Assembly: GCA_964646415.1 (NCBI GenBank)
Contig: CAZYEL010000030.1
Location: forward strand, 1-7,016
Length of the DNA stretch: 7,016 bases
DNA from: VGJV01 sp964646415
GTDB taxonomy: Bacteria > Patescibacteriota > Minisyncoccia > UBA6257 > 2-01-FULL-56-20
Direction: 5' to 3'
Each line of letters begins with the position of its first letter. The first letter of the stretch is position 1. Positions 1 to 5,247 of the stretch are shown piece after piece. The notes under the pieces are model-generated. The model saw only the letters and a list, made by a program, of their open reading frames with translations. It had not been told where the DNA came from and searched no databases. Made by a program: the position numbers and the translations under genes.

Positions 1-236
1 TGGGCGGGACACGCGTGTATGTAAAAAACTATAAAGCTTTGGAAATTGCCCAAAAAAAGATGGAGCAGAAAATCTATTACCGGCACACGGGATATATGGG
101 GCACTTGCGGGAACTTACCTTGAGCCAAATGTGGGCGAAAGACCCGAAGCGTGTCTTGCGCGAAGCGGTGCGGAGAATGTTGCCGAAGAATTTCTTGAAT
201 GCAAAACGGTTGAAGAATCTTATTTTTGAAGACTAA
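1..236 (+). CDS. rplM: 50S ribosomal protein L13, 5'-truncated by the window edge
   Basis: This is the C-terminal part of ribosomal protein L13, an early-assembling protein of the large subunit. The frame is open from position 3 to the TAA at 234-236, so the real start lies before the window. A GTG at 15 is only an internal codon. Family marks are the segment KIYYRHTGYMGHL, the following basic helix with WAKDPKRVLREAVRRMLPKN, and the short basic tail ending NLIFED, all in the order seen in bacterial L13. rpsI starts 4 nt after the stop, the conserved rplM-rpsI pairing, so the two are almost certainly one transcript ending at the terminator at 809-847. Nothing in the visible part looks damaged. 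Confidence 0.96.
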   Translation, partial: GGTRVYVKNYKALEIAQKKMEQKIYYRHTGYMGHLRELTLSQMWAKDPKRVLREAVRRMLPKNFLNAKRLKNLIFED

Positions 237-240
237 TATT

Positions 241-666
241 ATGGCTGACGCAAAAACAAAGAGTGTGCCCGAGGCGAAGGAGCGTTACATCGAAGCGGTG
301 GGCCGTCGGAAGACGGCGGTTGCGCGAGTGCGCATCACGAACGGAAAGGGGCCGATTACGGTAAACGGCAAGAAGCTCGAAGCGTATTTCTCGCTCGCGC
401 GGTTGCGGATGGTGCTTGAAGCGCCGCTTGAGAAGTTGAACCTCCGCGACGCGGTAGGCGTGAGCGCCAAGGTGTCGGGGGGCGGCCTCTCGTCCCAGGC
501 GGAAGCGGTTCGGCACGGCATTGCGCGCGCGCTCTTGCTGCAGACTCCGGAGTTGCGAGTCCAGCTTCGAGCGTTCGGATTCCTTACCCGCGACTCGCGC
601 ATGGTGGAACGCAAGAAGTACGGCTTGAAGAAAGCGAGAAGGGCGCCACAGTGGGCCAAGCGTTAG
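241..666 (+). CDS. rpsI: 30S ribosomal protein S9
   Basis: S9 is a small-subunit protein whose C-terminal tail reaches the P-site tRNA. The 141-residue product has a lysine-rich N-terminal extension of about 15 residues, then YIEAVGRRKTAVARVRI, a central GKGPITVNGKK loop, the SGGGLSSQAEAVRHGIARAL segment, and the hallmark tail KKYGLKKARRAPQWAKR, ending in Arg as is usual. I place the start at ATG 241, 4 nt after the rplM stop. A TTG at 226 in the same frame would add five residues and overlap rplM, and is less likely. There is no strong Shine-Dalgarno, so translation is probably coupled to rplM. The end of the gene (644-656) is echoed 134 nt downstream in non-coding DNA. Confidence 0.97.
   Translation: MADAKTKSVPEAKERYIEAVGRRKTAVARVRITNGKGPITVNGKKLEAYFSLARLRMVLEAPLEKLNLRDAVGVSAKVSGGGLSSQAEAVRHGIARALLLQTPELRVQLRAFGFLTRDSRMVERKKYGLKKARRAPQWAKR
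644..656 (+). repeat. Direct repeat copy 1, in the last codons of rpsI
   Basis: The 13-mer CGCCACAGTGGGC encodes part of the S9 tail APQWA. An identical 13-mer occurs at 778-790 in the spacer, also read as PQWA and also followed three codons later by a stop. See copy 2. Confidence 0.7.
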
Positions 667-697
667 CGCGGGACCAATGGTGGCGGCAAGGGTGGGT

Positions 698-756
698 CGG
701 AGGGAAGGTGCTAGTTCCCTCCGTGTCGGAGATTGTTCAGAACCGAGGGTTCTGAA
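698..756 (+). other. Two perfect hairpins in the spacer after rpsI
   Basis: Two consecutive inverted repeats with perfect 9-bp arms lie between rpsI and its terminator. The first is CGGAGGGAA (698-706) with TTCCCTCCG (715-723), loop of 8 nt. The second is TTCAGAACC (736-744) with GGTTCTGAA (748-756), loop GAG. Neither is followed by a T-tract, so they are not simple terminators. They lie inside the 3' untranslated part of the rplM-rpsI mRNA and may protect its 3' end, or they may belong to a dispersed chromosomal repeat; the sequence alone cannot decide. Confidence 0.6.
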
Positions 757-777
757 GGAGCGAGCGAATGCGAACGA

Positions 778-800
778 CGCCACAGTGGGCGAAAGGGTAA
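778..800 (+). repeat. Direct repeat copy 2: decayed duplicate of the rpsI tail
   Basis: Positions 778-790 repeat the rpsI 13-mer at 644-656 exactly. Read in the matching codon phase, the segment 768-800 gives MRTTPQWAKG followed by TAA at 798-800, against ARRAPQWAKR and TAG in rpsI. The offset of 134 nt is not a multiple of three, and a TGA at 753-755 closes the frame upstream. So this is a remnant and not an alternative C-terminus reached by readthrough. Confidence 0.6.
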
Positions 801-808
801 AGAAAAAG

Positions 809-847
809 AACGGCATGTCCTGGACATGCCGTTTTTTTTGTTTTTTT
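809..847. terminator. Strong bidirectional intrinsic terminator
   Basis: Perfect 12-bp arms AACGGCATGTCC (809-820) and GGACATGCCGTT (822-833) are followed on the + strand by a run of T interrupted by one G (832-847). On the - strand the same stem is followed by a pyrimidine-rich TTCTTTTTCTTT stretch. It sits between the convergent ends of rpsI (+) and the HAD-PRTase gene (-, stop at 860), so it can serve both. Confidence 0.92.
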
Positions 848-859
848 ACCTCCGTTTCC

Positions 860-2242
860 CTAATCGATGCTGTTGGGGTCTTTGAGGTCCATGGCAACAC
901 TGAAGCGAGCGTCTGCAATGAAGCGCAGGAATCCCTCCGAGTCTTTGATGTCTTTCGCGAAGTTTTGGGCAACCTCCTTACTTGTGCGGAGCGTGGAGAA
1001 GGAAACCGTAGCCGCTTTCTTCTCATGGGTTCCGCATGGCTCGGCACCGAAGACCGACGCGAAGCCCTCAAGCACAGCCGACCGTTGTTTGAGCCATGAG
1101 AGGGCGTGCCATTGCGCGTTCGGAAACTTCTCCGCGTTCATTGTACGCACCGCGTTCATGGTTGCTCCGGAGCAGATGACGTCGTCAACCACGATTACGT
1201 TTCCGATGTTTTTGTCTGTTTCTCCCGCAATTCTTCCCACTTCCGCTCTTGGCGTGGTGCCTGGCGTCCAATGGCGTTTTGCGGGGATGTAGAGCCGTCG
1301 CCCGAGCCACTTTTTGTAGAACTCCGCATAGAAGTCTTCCACCCTCGGAGTTCCCAGCAGACGCCCTTTCCCGTCGGCAAAGAAGAGAAGCTCGTCTACG
1401 AGGCGAGCTCCCGCGCCGGGGAAGAGAACCAGCGAGGTGGATGAGTTGAACCTTGTCCACCCTCTCCAGTGCAGGAGGTGGAGTGTGAGCGATGTCGCAT
1501 CCGCCACGCGCAGTCCCCATTGCTGCGCTTTTTTCCGGAAGTCATCCACCTCAGGGCTGCAAACACCTTCATCAAGGAGGAGCACTCTTTCCTTTTCTTT
1601 CGGTGCGTCGCCACCCGCCTCGATTTTTTTGAGTATTTCCGGGAAGTTCGGTTGTTTGCCCACTTTTACTGTCCGCCACCCCATCTGTGCAGGAACTGCG
1701 ACGTCGTCCTCGCTGTCGCCGACCATGAGGAACGAGCGCGGCGGCACGCCGGGGAAAAGACTCATGACGTTTTCCCATGCGAACGGTTGGGGTTTGGTGA
1801 CGTGCGTCTCGCATGAGAGCAAGGCGTGGTGGAAGAAGGGGGATATGTTGAGTTGCTTGTCCACCCACCCCATCCATGTGGTGTTGGTTAGGAGTACGAG
1901 GAAGTACTCCTTTTCCCGCAGCGTGCGAAGCGCCGCTTGCGCTCCCTTGAACCAAATCGCGCTATCATTATCGGCGCGCCATAACCGTTTCGCTTCCTCA
2001 ATCTCGTTGCTGTACTTTGCAGGGTTTTCTGTAAAGTCTTTGAAGAAATGGTCAAACATCTTTTTCACCATTTCGTCATAGGTAACGTTTTCGCCCGTCA
2101 TGCAACGTCGCCGAACCCAAGGATAGATTTCTTCCCGTTTCACCCCCAGTCGTACCAGCACCGATTCGTATCCGCCCGTTTGCCGCGTAGTTCTGATGAG
2201 AGTATTCCACAAATCAAAACAGATTACTTTCACTTCATTCAT
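860..2242 (-). CDS. HAD-family hydrolase fused to a type I phosphoribosyltransferase
   Basis: A 460-residue soluble protein with two enzyme-like parts in one uninterrupted frame. Residues 1-210 are HAD-like: motif I FDLWNTL with nucleophile D10, motif II LLTN with T119, motif III K150 (HVTKPQP), and motif IV GDSEDD at 175-180. The second motif I aspartate is replaced by W12, which occurs in some HAD subgroups but leaves plain phosphatase activity uncertain. Residues about 215-440 hold a phosphoribosyltransferase-like domain with the PRPP loop VIVVDDVICSGAT (349-361), the hallmark of type I PRTases. A fused role in nucleotide or base salvage is inference; the acceptor base is unknown. The ATG at 2240-2242 has a purine-rich AAGGAAAGG 12 nt upstream (2255-2263). 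The gene follows the nucleoside phosphorylase on the same strand and ends at the shared terminator at 809-847. Confidence 0.85.
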   Translation of the reverse strand: MNEVKVICFDLWNTLIRTTRQTGGYESVLVRLGVKREEIYPWVRRRCMTGENVTYDEMVKKMFDHFFKDFTENPAKYSNEIEEAKRLWRADNDSAIWFKGAQAALRTLREKEYFLVLLTNTTWMGWVDKQLNISPFFHHALLSCETHVTKPQPFAWENVMSLFPGVPPRSFLMVGDSEDDVAVPAQMGWRTVKVGKQPNFPEILKKIEAGGDAPKEKERVLLLDEGVCSPEVDDFRKKAQQWGLRVADATSLTLHLLHWRGWTRFNSSTSLVLFPGAGARLVDELLFFADGKGRLLGTPRVEDFYAEFYKKWLGRRLYIPAKRHWTPGTTPRAEVGRIAGETDKNIGNVIVVDDVICSGATMNAVRTMNAEKFPNAQWHALSWLKQRSAVLEGFASVFGAEPCGTHEKKAATVSFSTLRTSKEVAQNFAKDIKDSEGFLRFIADARFSVAMDLKDPNSID

Positions 2243-2300
2243 AAATATCCGCTGCCTTTCCTTGTTAAGTTTTTAATTTGCTTCCCCTCCGGTCGGAACT

Positions 2301-2325
2301 AAAAAATCCCTTCCAGAAAGGGATT
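2301..2325 (-). terminator. Intrinsic terminator after the nucleoside phosphorylase
   Basis: On the - strand, arms AATCCCTT (2325-2318) and AAGGGATT (2312-2305) form a perfect 8-bp stem with loop TCTGG. The stem runs into a stretch of six T (2306-2301). It lies about 32 nt after the phosphorylase stop and about 60 nt before the HAD-PRTase start, so it would separate the two genes unless bypassed. Its 5' arm can pair instead with an upstream arm (see 2345-2371). Confidence 0.75.
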
Positions 2326-2344
2326 GAGGTATATGTCGAATACA

Positions 2345-2371
2345 GCCAATCCCTTTCTATAAGGGGCTGGC
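2345..2371 (-). other. Hairpin enclosing the phosphorylase stop codon, alternative partner of the terminator
   Basis: On the - strand, arm A GCCAGCCCCTT (2371-2361) pairs with arm B AAGGGATTGGC (2355-2345) over 11 positions, with one G-U pair and one mismatch. The loop ATAGA contains the TAG stop codon (2359-2357). The first 8 nt of arm B (AAGGGATT) are identical to the 3' arm of the terminator at 2301-2325, so arm B could also pair with the terminator's 5' arm and prevent the terminator from forming. Confidence 0.55.
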
Positions 2372-3157
2372 GTGATGGTTCTGTTCCGCCAAGCGCACAA
2401 TTGCGCCAAGCGCAACGGAAACCATATCTTTAACTACTTCGGCACTAAGTGTGGGGCTGGACTCTGCGATGACGCGCTGTGTGAGGCCGCGTACCCGATT
2501 CCGGAGCGGTTCAGGGTTCGCGTTTACCGCGAGAATCGCGCCCGCTTTCGCACCCCAAAGAGACGCTACTATGAAAAGCGCGGCGGATTCCATCTCGGAG
2601 GAGAGGATGGGTGTATCTTGTTTTTTCCAGCGCGCGTCGCAGAGGTAGGCGCCCCATTTGGTGATTGAGGATTGGTTTCCGTAGAATGCATCGTGCGTCC
2701 TATTAATGCCCACAAAGCAATTCTTTTTTAACGTTCTCGCTGTTTCTTCGAGTGCACGGACAACGTTATAATCAGCAACGGCGGGGAAGCCGTCGGGTAT
2801 ATATTCGCGCGTAGCGCCTTCGTCCCGTATAGAGGCTATCGGTATCACCAGGCTTCCTGCCGGAATATCCGCGCGCCATGCGCCGCCACATGTCCCTACG
2901 CGAATGAGCACTTTTGCGCCTGCGGAAATGAGCTCCTCTGCGGCAATAGCGGTTGAGGGGCACCCGATGCCCGTGGAGCACACGGTAATCGGTATTCCTT
3001 GGTATGACCCGTTGCCGGTTTTGAATTCCCGATTGTTTCCTACGATGCGGAAGCTTGTGAGTTCGCGGCCTATCGTATCCACGCGCGCAGGGTCGCCTGG
3101 CAAGAGTACGTACGGCGCAACCACCAATGCTTTGATTTTGAGGTGTGAGAGTATCAT
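2357..3157 (-). CDS. Uridine-phosphorylase-family nucleoside phosphorylase
   Basis: A cytosolic enzyme expected to cleave a nucleoside with phosphate to give a free base and (deoxy)ribose-1-phosphate. At 266 residues it is close to the usual family length. Visible motifs follow the uridine phosphorylase order: LPGDPARV (19-26) and NNREF with R43 for phosphate, VCSTGIGCPSTAIAAEEL (59-76), IRVGTCGG with R86 (85-92), FPAVADY (124-130), DAFYGNQ (156-162), and the ribose-binding SSEMESA (186-192). The glutamine of the E. coli Udp base-binding QER is kept (Q162), but the arginine position is S164, so the preferred base is uncertain and I give no symbol. Start ATG 3157 has no Shine-Dalgarno. A 26-bp operator-like site lies just upstream (3171-3196), and the next gene upstream is a TrpR-like regulator. 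Confidence 0.88.
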   Translation of the reverse strand: MILSHLKIKALVVAPYVLLPGDPARVDTIGRELTSFRIVGNNREFKTGNGSYQGIPITVCSTGIGCPSTAIAAEELISAGAKVLIRVGTCGGAWRADIPAGSLVIPIASIRDEGATREYIPDGFPAVADYNVVRALEETARTLKKNCFVGINRTHDAFYGNQSSITKWGAYLCDARWKKQDTPILSSEMESAALFIVASLWGAKAGAILAVNANPEPLRNRVRGLTQRVIAESSPTLSAEVVKDMVSVALGAIVRLAEQNHHASPL

Positions 3158-3170
3158 GGAAGGTAGTATG

Positions 3171-3196
3171 GTTTGCTTTATTAAACTAAAGTGAGC
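3171..3196 (-). promoter_or_regulatory. Operator-like site upstream of the phosphorylase gene
   Basis: Read on the - strand, this 26-bp segment has core CTTTAGTTTAATAAAG and matches the palindrome before the regulator gene (3506-3531) at 22 of 26 positions in the same relative orientation. It lies 13 to 39 nt before the phosphorylase ATG. A weak promoter may overlap it: TTGCCG (3201-3196), 15-nt spacer, TAAAGC (3180-3175). Binding here by the neighbouring TrpR-like protein would repress the phosphorylase gene. Confidence 0.6.
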
Positions 3197-3212
3197 GGCA
3201 AAAAAATAAAAT

Positions 3213-3503
3213 CTATTGCGGAGATTTTCTCAATCGTGCCAGTATCGTGCGGTAGCCGCCCTCTTTTCCTTTGAGCCACTTCGCCACGCGGGCGACGGTC
3301 GTGGAGCTAAGCCCGGTGGCTTTCTCGACAGCCGCATAGGATTCCTTGCGGGAGAGCATCTCCGCGGCGGTGAGGCGACGTGCGAGCTCACCTATCTCGT
3401 TTTTAGTGAGAAGATCACGAAGAAAGTTCGCGGTTTCTTCCTCGGTTTGGAGGGCGAGTATTGCGCGGACGAGCCTTTGTTTATCTGCTGGTTTCCAGTC
3501 CAT
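3213..3503 (-). CDS. YerC/TrpR-family transcriptional repressor
   Basis: A 96-residue, all-helical DNA-binding protein of the TrpR superfamily, YerC/YecD type. The N-terminal half (DKQRLVRAILALQTEEETANFLRDL in two pieces) is the dimerisation part. NEIGELARRLTAAEMLSR (35-52) is the conserved stretch leading into the helix-turn-helix, and YAAVEKATGLSSTTVARVAKWL (56-77) is the helix-turn-helix, with the recognition helix starting at about S66. The ligand of YerC proteins is not generally known, so tryptophan sensing should not be assumed, and there is no trp gene nearby. The ATG at 3503 has no Shine-Dalgarno but lies 6 nt after a good -10 box, as expected for a leaderless mRNA. A near-perfect palindrome 2 nt upstream of the start suggests autorepression, and a second copy precedes the downstream nucleoside phosphorylase gene. 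After the stop, a weak AAAATC/GATTTT stem with a T-run may partly end transcription. Confidence 0.88.
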   Translation of the reverse strand: MDWKPADKQRLVRAILALQTEEETANFLRDLLTKNEIGELARRLTAAEMLSRKESYAAVEKATGLSSTTVARVAKWLKGKEGGYRTILARLRKSPQ

Positions 3504-3505
3504 GC

Positions 3506-3531
3506 GCTTACTTTAGTTTACTAAAGTAAGC
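3506..3531. promoter_or_regulatory. 26-bp palindromic operator of the TrpR-like repressor gene
   Basis: Arms GCTTACTTTAGT (3506-3517) and ACTAAAGTAAGC (3520-3531) are perfect 12-bp complements separated by TT. The palindrome covers the spacer and -10 box of the repressor gene promoter and ends 2 nt before its ATG. In layout (CTxxxG half-sites around an AT-rich centre) it resembles the E. coli trp operator half-site pattern CTAG, which fits a TrpR-fold dimer. Confidence 0.8.
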
Positions 3532-3538
3532 TTGTCAA
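3510..3538 (-). promoter_or_regulatory. Promoter of the TrpR-like repressor gene (leaderless)
   Basis: On the - strand, a perfect -35 TTGACA (3538-3533) is followed after exactly 17 nt by a -10 TAAAGT (3515-3510, 4/6 of the consensus). Only 6 nt separate the -10 box from the ATG at 3503, so transcription is predicted to start at or within a base or two of the A of the start codon. The operator palindrome occupies the spacer and -10 box. Confidence 0.75.
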
Positions 3539-3583
3539 GTGCACCGAAAGGTACGAAAGGGGAGGTGCGCTCTGTATTCAGAA

Positions 3584-3598
3584 GAGTGAGACTCACTC
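3584..3598 (-). other. Short hairpin after the PEGA gene
   Basis: GAGTGA (3584-3589) and TCACTC (3593-3598) are 6-bp arms with a 3-nt loop, directly after the PEGA gene stop. On the - strand it is followed only by TTCTGAA and no T-run, so it is at best a weak terminator ahead of the repressor promoter. Confidence 0.3.
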
Positions 3599-3603
3599 GG
3601 AAA

Positions 3604-4611
3604 CTATTTCGGGAACGTAAGCGCTTGCAGGGTGCCGGATGTTTTCTCAAGGAAATAGAGCGTATTCGTGTCTTCGTCGTAGGAGACGCGGTTGGTCGGC
3701 GCGGCTTCGATGATGTTTTCTATATTTGCGTCGTCAAAATCAAAGAATACTGTTGTATGGGGATAGACGATAAAAAGATGCGTGTTGTCGCGGTACCAGA
3801 TAAGCCGCTCAGCATCCCCGATGCCCCGTATGTTGAAGCGGTAATAATTCGCGGAGTTTTCCAGATCGAATATTTCGAGCGAGCGGCGTTCGAGTGCGGC
3901 GATTTTATTCCCGTCGCTATTCCAGGAGAAGTGCACGACGTCATCCGCAACTTTTTTCGGCTCTTTTTCCAAGGGGTTGTGTTGAAGAAGCGTGCCGTCT
4001 TTCGTGAGGATTCCGAGTATGCTCCGGTTATTCCATGCGAGTGCGCGCACGGGGGATTCGAGCGCGAGCGTGAGGGGGGATGACGATGAGGATGCATTAT
4101 TCCCTTGTGTTTCGGTGAGGGTGATGGACGAGCTGCCGTGTGCATTCACGGCACGGGCGCTCCAGCGCGTTGAGGTTGCAATAATGGCGTTCAGAGAGGG
4201 TATGACGAGCGCGGGAAGCGCGTTTGACGCCACGGAGGGTTCGGGAACGGGGCGCGGTACGAGCACGGCATTCGATACCTCGGCGACGAACGACGGCGTT
4301 ACCGTAATATGGCGCGTCCACGGGTGGAATCCTTCTTTCCGGAGCGTGAGCGCGTATGTTCTCGGGAAGAGATTATTAATAAACGTGCCGCTTTGGAGGA
4401 GCCATGAGGCGTTTTGCACGGGGATGCCGTCAAGGAGTATCGAGGCGTTTCTCGGATAAATCTTTATAAAAATACCGCCTACTTTCTTTATGCTCCATGT
4501 GTTGACGTCGAACCTCCATCCTTGCGCGTAGAGCACGGTGCCGGTACCGAGTAGAAGGAAAGCGATGCAAAATGCATAGAAAAGCATGCGTCGCACGTTT
4601 TGTCGTATCAT
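3604..4611 (-). CDS. Membrane-anchored PEGA-domain protein with propeller-like C-terminal part
   Basis: A 335-residue protein with one N-terminal membrane segment (about residues 9-29, FYAFCIAFLLLGTGTVLYA) and a likely extracytoplasmic body. Residues about 45-110 form a PEGA-type beta domain: an IFIKIYPRNASILLDGIPV strand pair, then INNLFPRTYALTLRKEGF and a WTRHITVTP end. After a Pro/Ser-rich linker (118-180), repeated strands such as FSWNSDGNKIAAL (228-240), RLIWYRDNTHLFIVYP (269-284) and VSYDEDTNTLYFLE (309-322) look like WD/TolB-type propeller blades. This suggests a cell-surface binding or scaffold role; the partner is unknown and no catalytic residues are seen. I choose ATG 4611, preceded by GGGTGG at suitable spacing. 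A GTG at 4620 would add three residues. The stop is TAG at 3606-3604. Confidence 0.8.
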   Translation of the reverse strand: MIRQNVRRMLFYAFCIAFLLLGTGTVLYAQGWRFDVNTWSIKKVGGIFIKIYPRNASILLDGIPVQNASWLLQSGTFINNLFPRTYALTLRKEGFHPWTRHITVTPSFVAEVSNAVLVPRPVPEPSVASNALPALVIPSLNAIIATSTRWSARAVNAHGSSSITLTETQGNNASSSSSPLTLALESPVRALAWNNRSILGILTKDGTLLQHNPLEKEPKKVADDVVHFSWNSDGNKIAALERRSLEIFDLENSANYYRFNIRGIGDAERLIWYRDNTHLFIVYPHTTVFFDFDDANIENIIEAAPTNRVSYDEDTNTLYFLEKTSGTLQALTFPK

Positions 4612-4687
4612 GGTTACCACCCACTCTACTCGCCCTTCCGTCTCATTTCAATACTGCCTTGTGTGGGTGCGGTGCGGAGGTATAGTA

Positions 4688-4715
4688 AAGATAGTCCCGC
4701 CCGATACTAGATCAA
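4688..4715 (-). promoter_or_regulatory. Possible promoter of the PEGA gene
   Basis: On the - strand, TTGATC (4715-4710), a 16-nt spacer and TATCTT (4693-4688) match sigma-70-type boxes at 4/6 each. They lie in the 200-nt gap between the terminator at 4811-4840 and the PEGA start. The gap must hold a promoter, but this particular choice is weak. Confidence 0.25.
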
Positions 4716-4810
4716 ACAATACAATAAGGACTGGCGACATCGTTCGTGTCCGTGGATGCGAGCTTGGCCGGCCCACCTGGTATCATTCTGGGTTTTATCG
4801 GACGGGACGC

Positions 4811-4840
4811 CAAAAAATCGAGCTCCGGCTCGATTTTTTG
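4811..4840. terminator. Bidirectional terminator with a UCCG tetraloop
   Basis: Perfect arms CAAAAAATCGAG (4811-4822) and CTCGATTTTTTG (4829-4840) are closed by C(TCCG)G, a member of the stable UNCG tetraloop class. The A-run and T-run flank the GC core on both sides, so it works in either direction. It lies 33 nt after the pterin dehydratase stop and ends the nagZ-dehydratase transcript on the - strand. Confidence 0.9.
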
Positions 4841-4872
4841 ACTGATGACGACCATAAGTCATCCGTGAGAAG

Positions 4873-5208
4873 TCATGGGTTATTGGTTATAAGTTGATCC
4901 ACCTTTGCGGCGAGGATGAAGTCGTTTTCCGAAAGTCCGCCGATGGCGTGCGTGGCGAGGGTGAGTACGACGCGGTTCCAGGAGATAAAGATATCGGGAT
5001 GGTGCCCTTCCGCTTCGGCGAGTTCCGCGATGCTGTTCACAAAGACCATTGCACCCCGAAAATCGGTGAAAGTGAATGTTTTTGAGAGCTTCTTATTCTC
5101 GCTCACCGTCCACGTGGGAATTTCCTGGTGATAGCGTTCCACCTGCCGCTCGTTCAAAGGTGGAACCCCTCCTTCGCAGGCCACGCAGCGTTTTTCGGAG
5201 AGTTGCAT
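4873..5208 (-). CDS. Pterin-4a-carbinolamine dehydratase family protein
   Basis: A 111-residue protein of the PCD/DCoH family, which dehydrates 4a-hydroxytetrahydrobiopterin and in bacteria is also tied to pterin-cofactor upkeep. The family N-terminus KRCVACEGGVPPL is at residues 6-18, and the active-site signature is complete: EGHHPDIFISW with H69, H70 and W77, then H87 in LATHAIGG. C8 and C11 form the CxxC pattern common in bacterial members. I choose ATG 5208 because it gives the normal family start. An in-frame TTG at 5244 would add 12 residues unlike the family. It starts 39 nt after the nagZ-like stop without a clear Shine-Dalgarno and is probably co-transcribed. No pterin-dependent hydroxylase is in the window, so its local partner is unknown. 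Confidence 0.92.
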   Translation of the reverse strand: MQLSEKRCVACEGGVPPLNERQVERYHQEIPTWTVSENKKLSKTFTFTDFRGAMVFVNSIAELAEAEGHHPDIFISWNRVVLTLATHAIGGLSENDFILAAKVDQLITNNP

Positions 5209-5247
5209 TAACTTAATGTAGCACACGGAGCGCCCGTTTCGCAACGC

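Noticed and set aside
220..1071. Long open frame on the - strand antisense to rpsI (283 codons)
   Set aside because: It is fully antisense to a certain ribosomal protein gene, crosses the strong terminator and hairpins, and its product is Arg/Ser-rich with no recognisable motif.
677..1099. 140-codon open frame on the + strand after rpsI
   Set aside because: It runs through the hairpins and the bidirectional terminator and into the antisense of the HAD-PRTase gene; a gene there is not credible.
1437..2081. 214-codon open frame on the + strand inside the HAD-PRTase gene
   Set aside because: It is antisense to clear HAD and PRTase motifs; the translation is low-complexity Ser/Arg-rich and has no ribosome-binding site.
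2243..2300. A third repressor site or a promoter before the HAD-PRTase gene
   Set aside because: The AT-rich stretch CTTGTTAAGTTTTTAATTTG shares only a few bases with the twin sites, and no convincing pair of promoter boxes was found.
3213..3503. Calling the repressor TrpR and linking it to tryptophan synthesis
   Set aside because: The sequence fits the YerC/YecD branch, and no trp gene or trp-like leader peptide is present in the window.
4612..4620. GTG start for the PEGA protein, three codons upstream
   Set aside because: The ATG at 4611 has a better-spaced GGGTGG; the choice changes only three residues.
4586..4897. 103-codon open frame on the + strand across the gap before the PEGA gene
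   Set aside because: It overlaps the PEGA gene start and the 4811-4840 terminator, has no Shine-Dalgarno and no recognisable motif.
5209..5244. TTG start for the pterin dehydratase
   Set aside because: The added 12 residues do not resemble the family N-terminus, which begins normally from ATG 5208.
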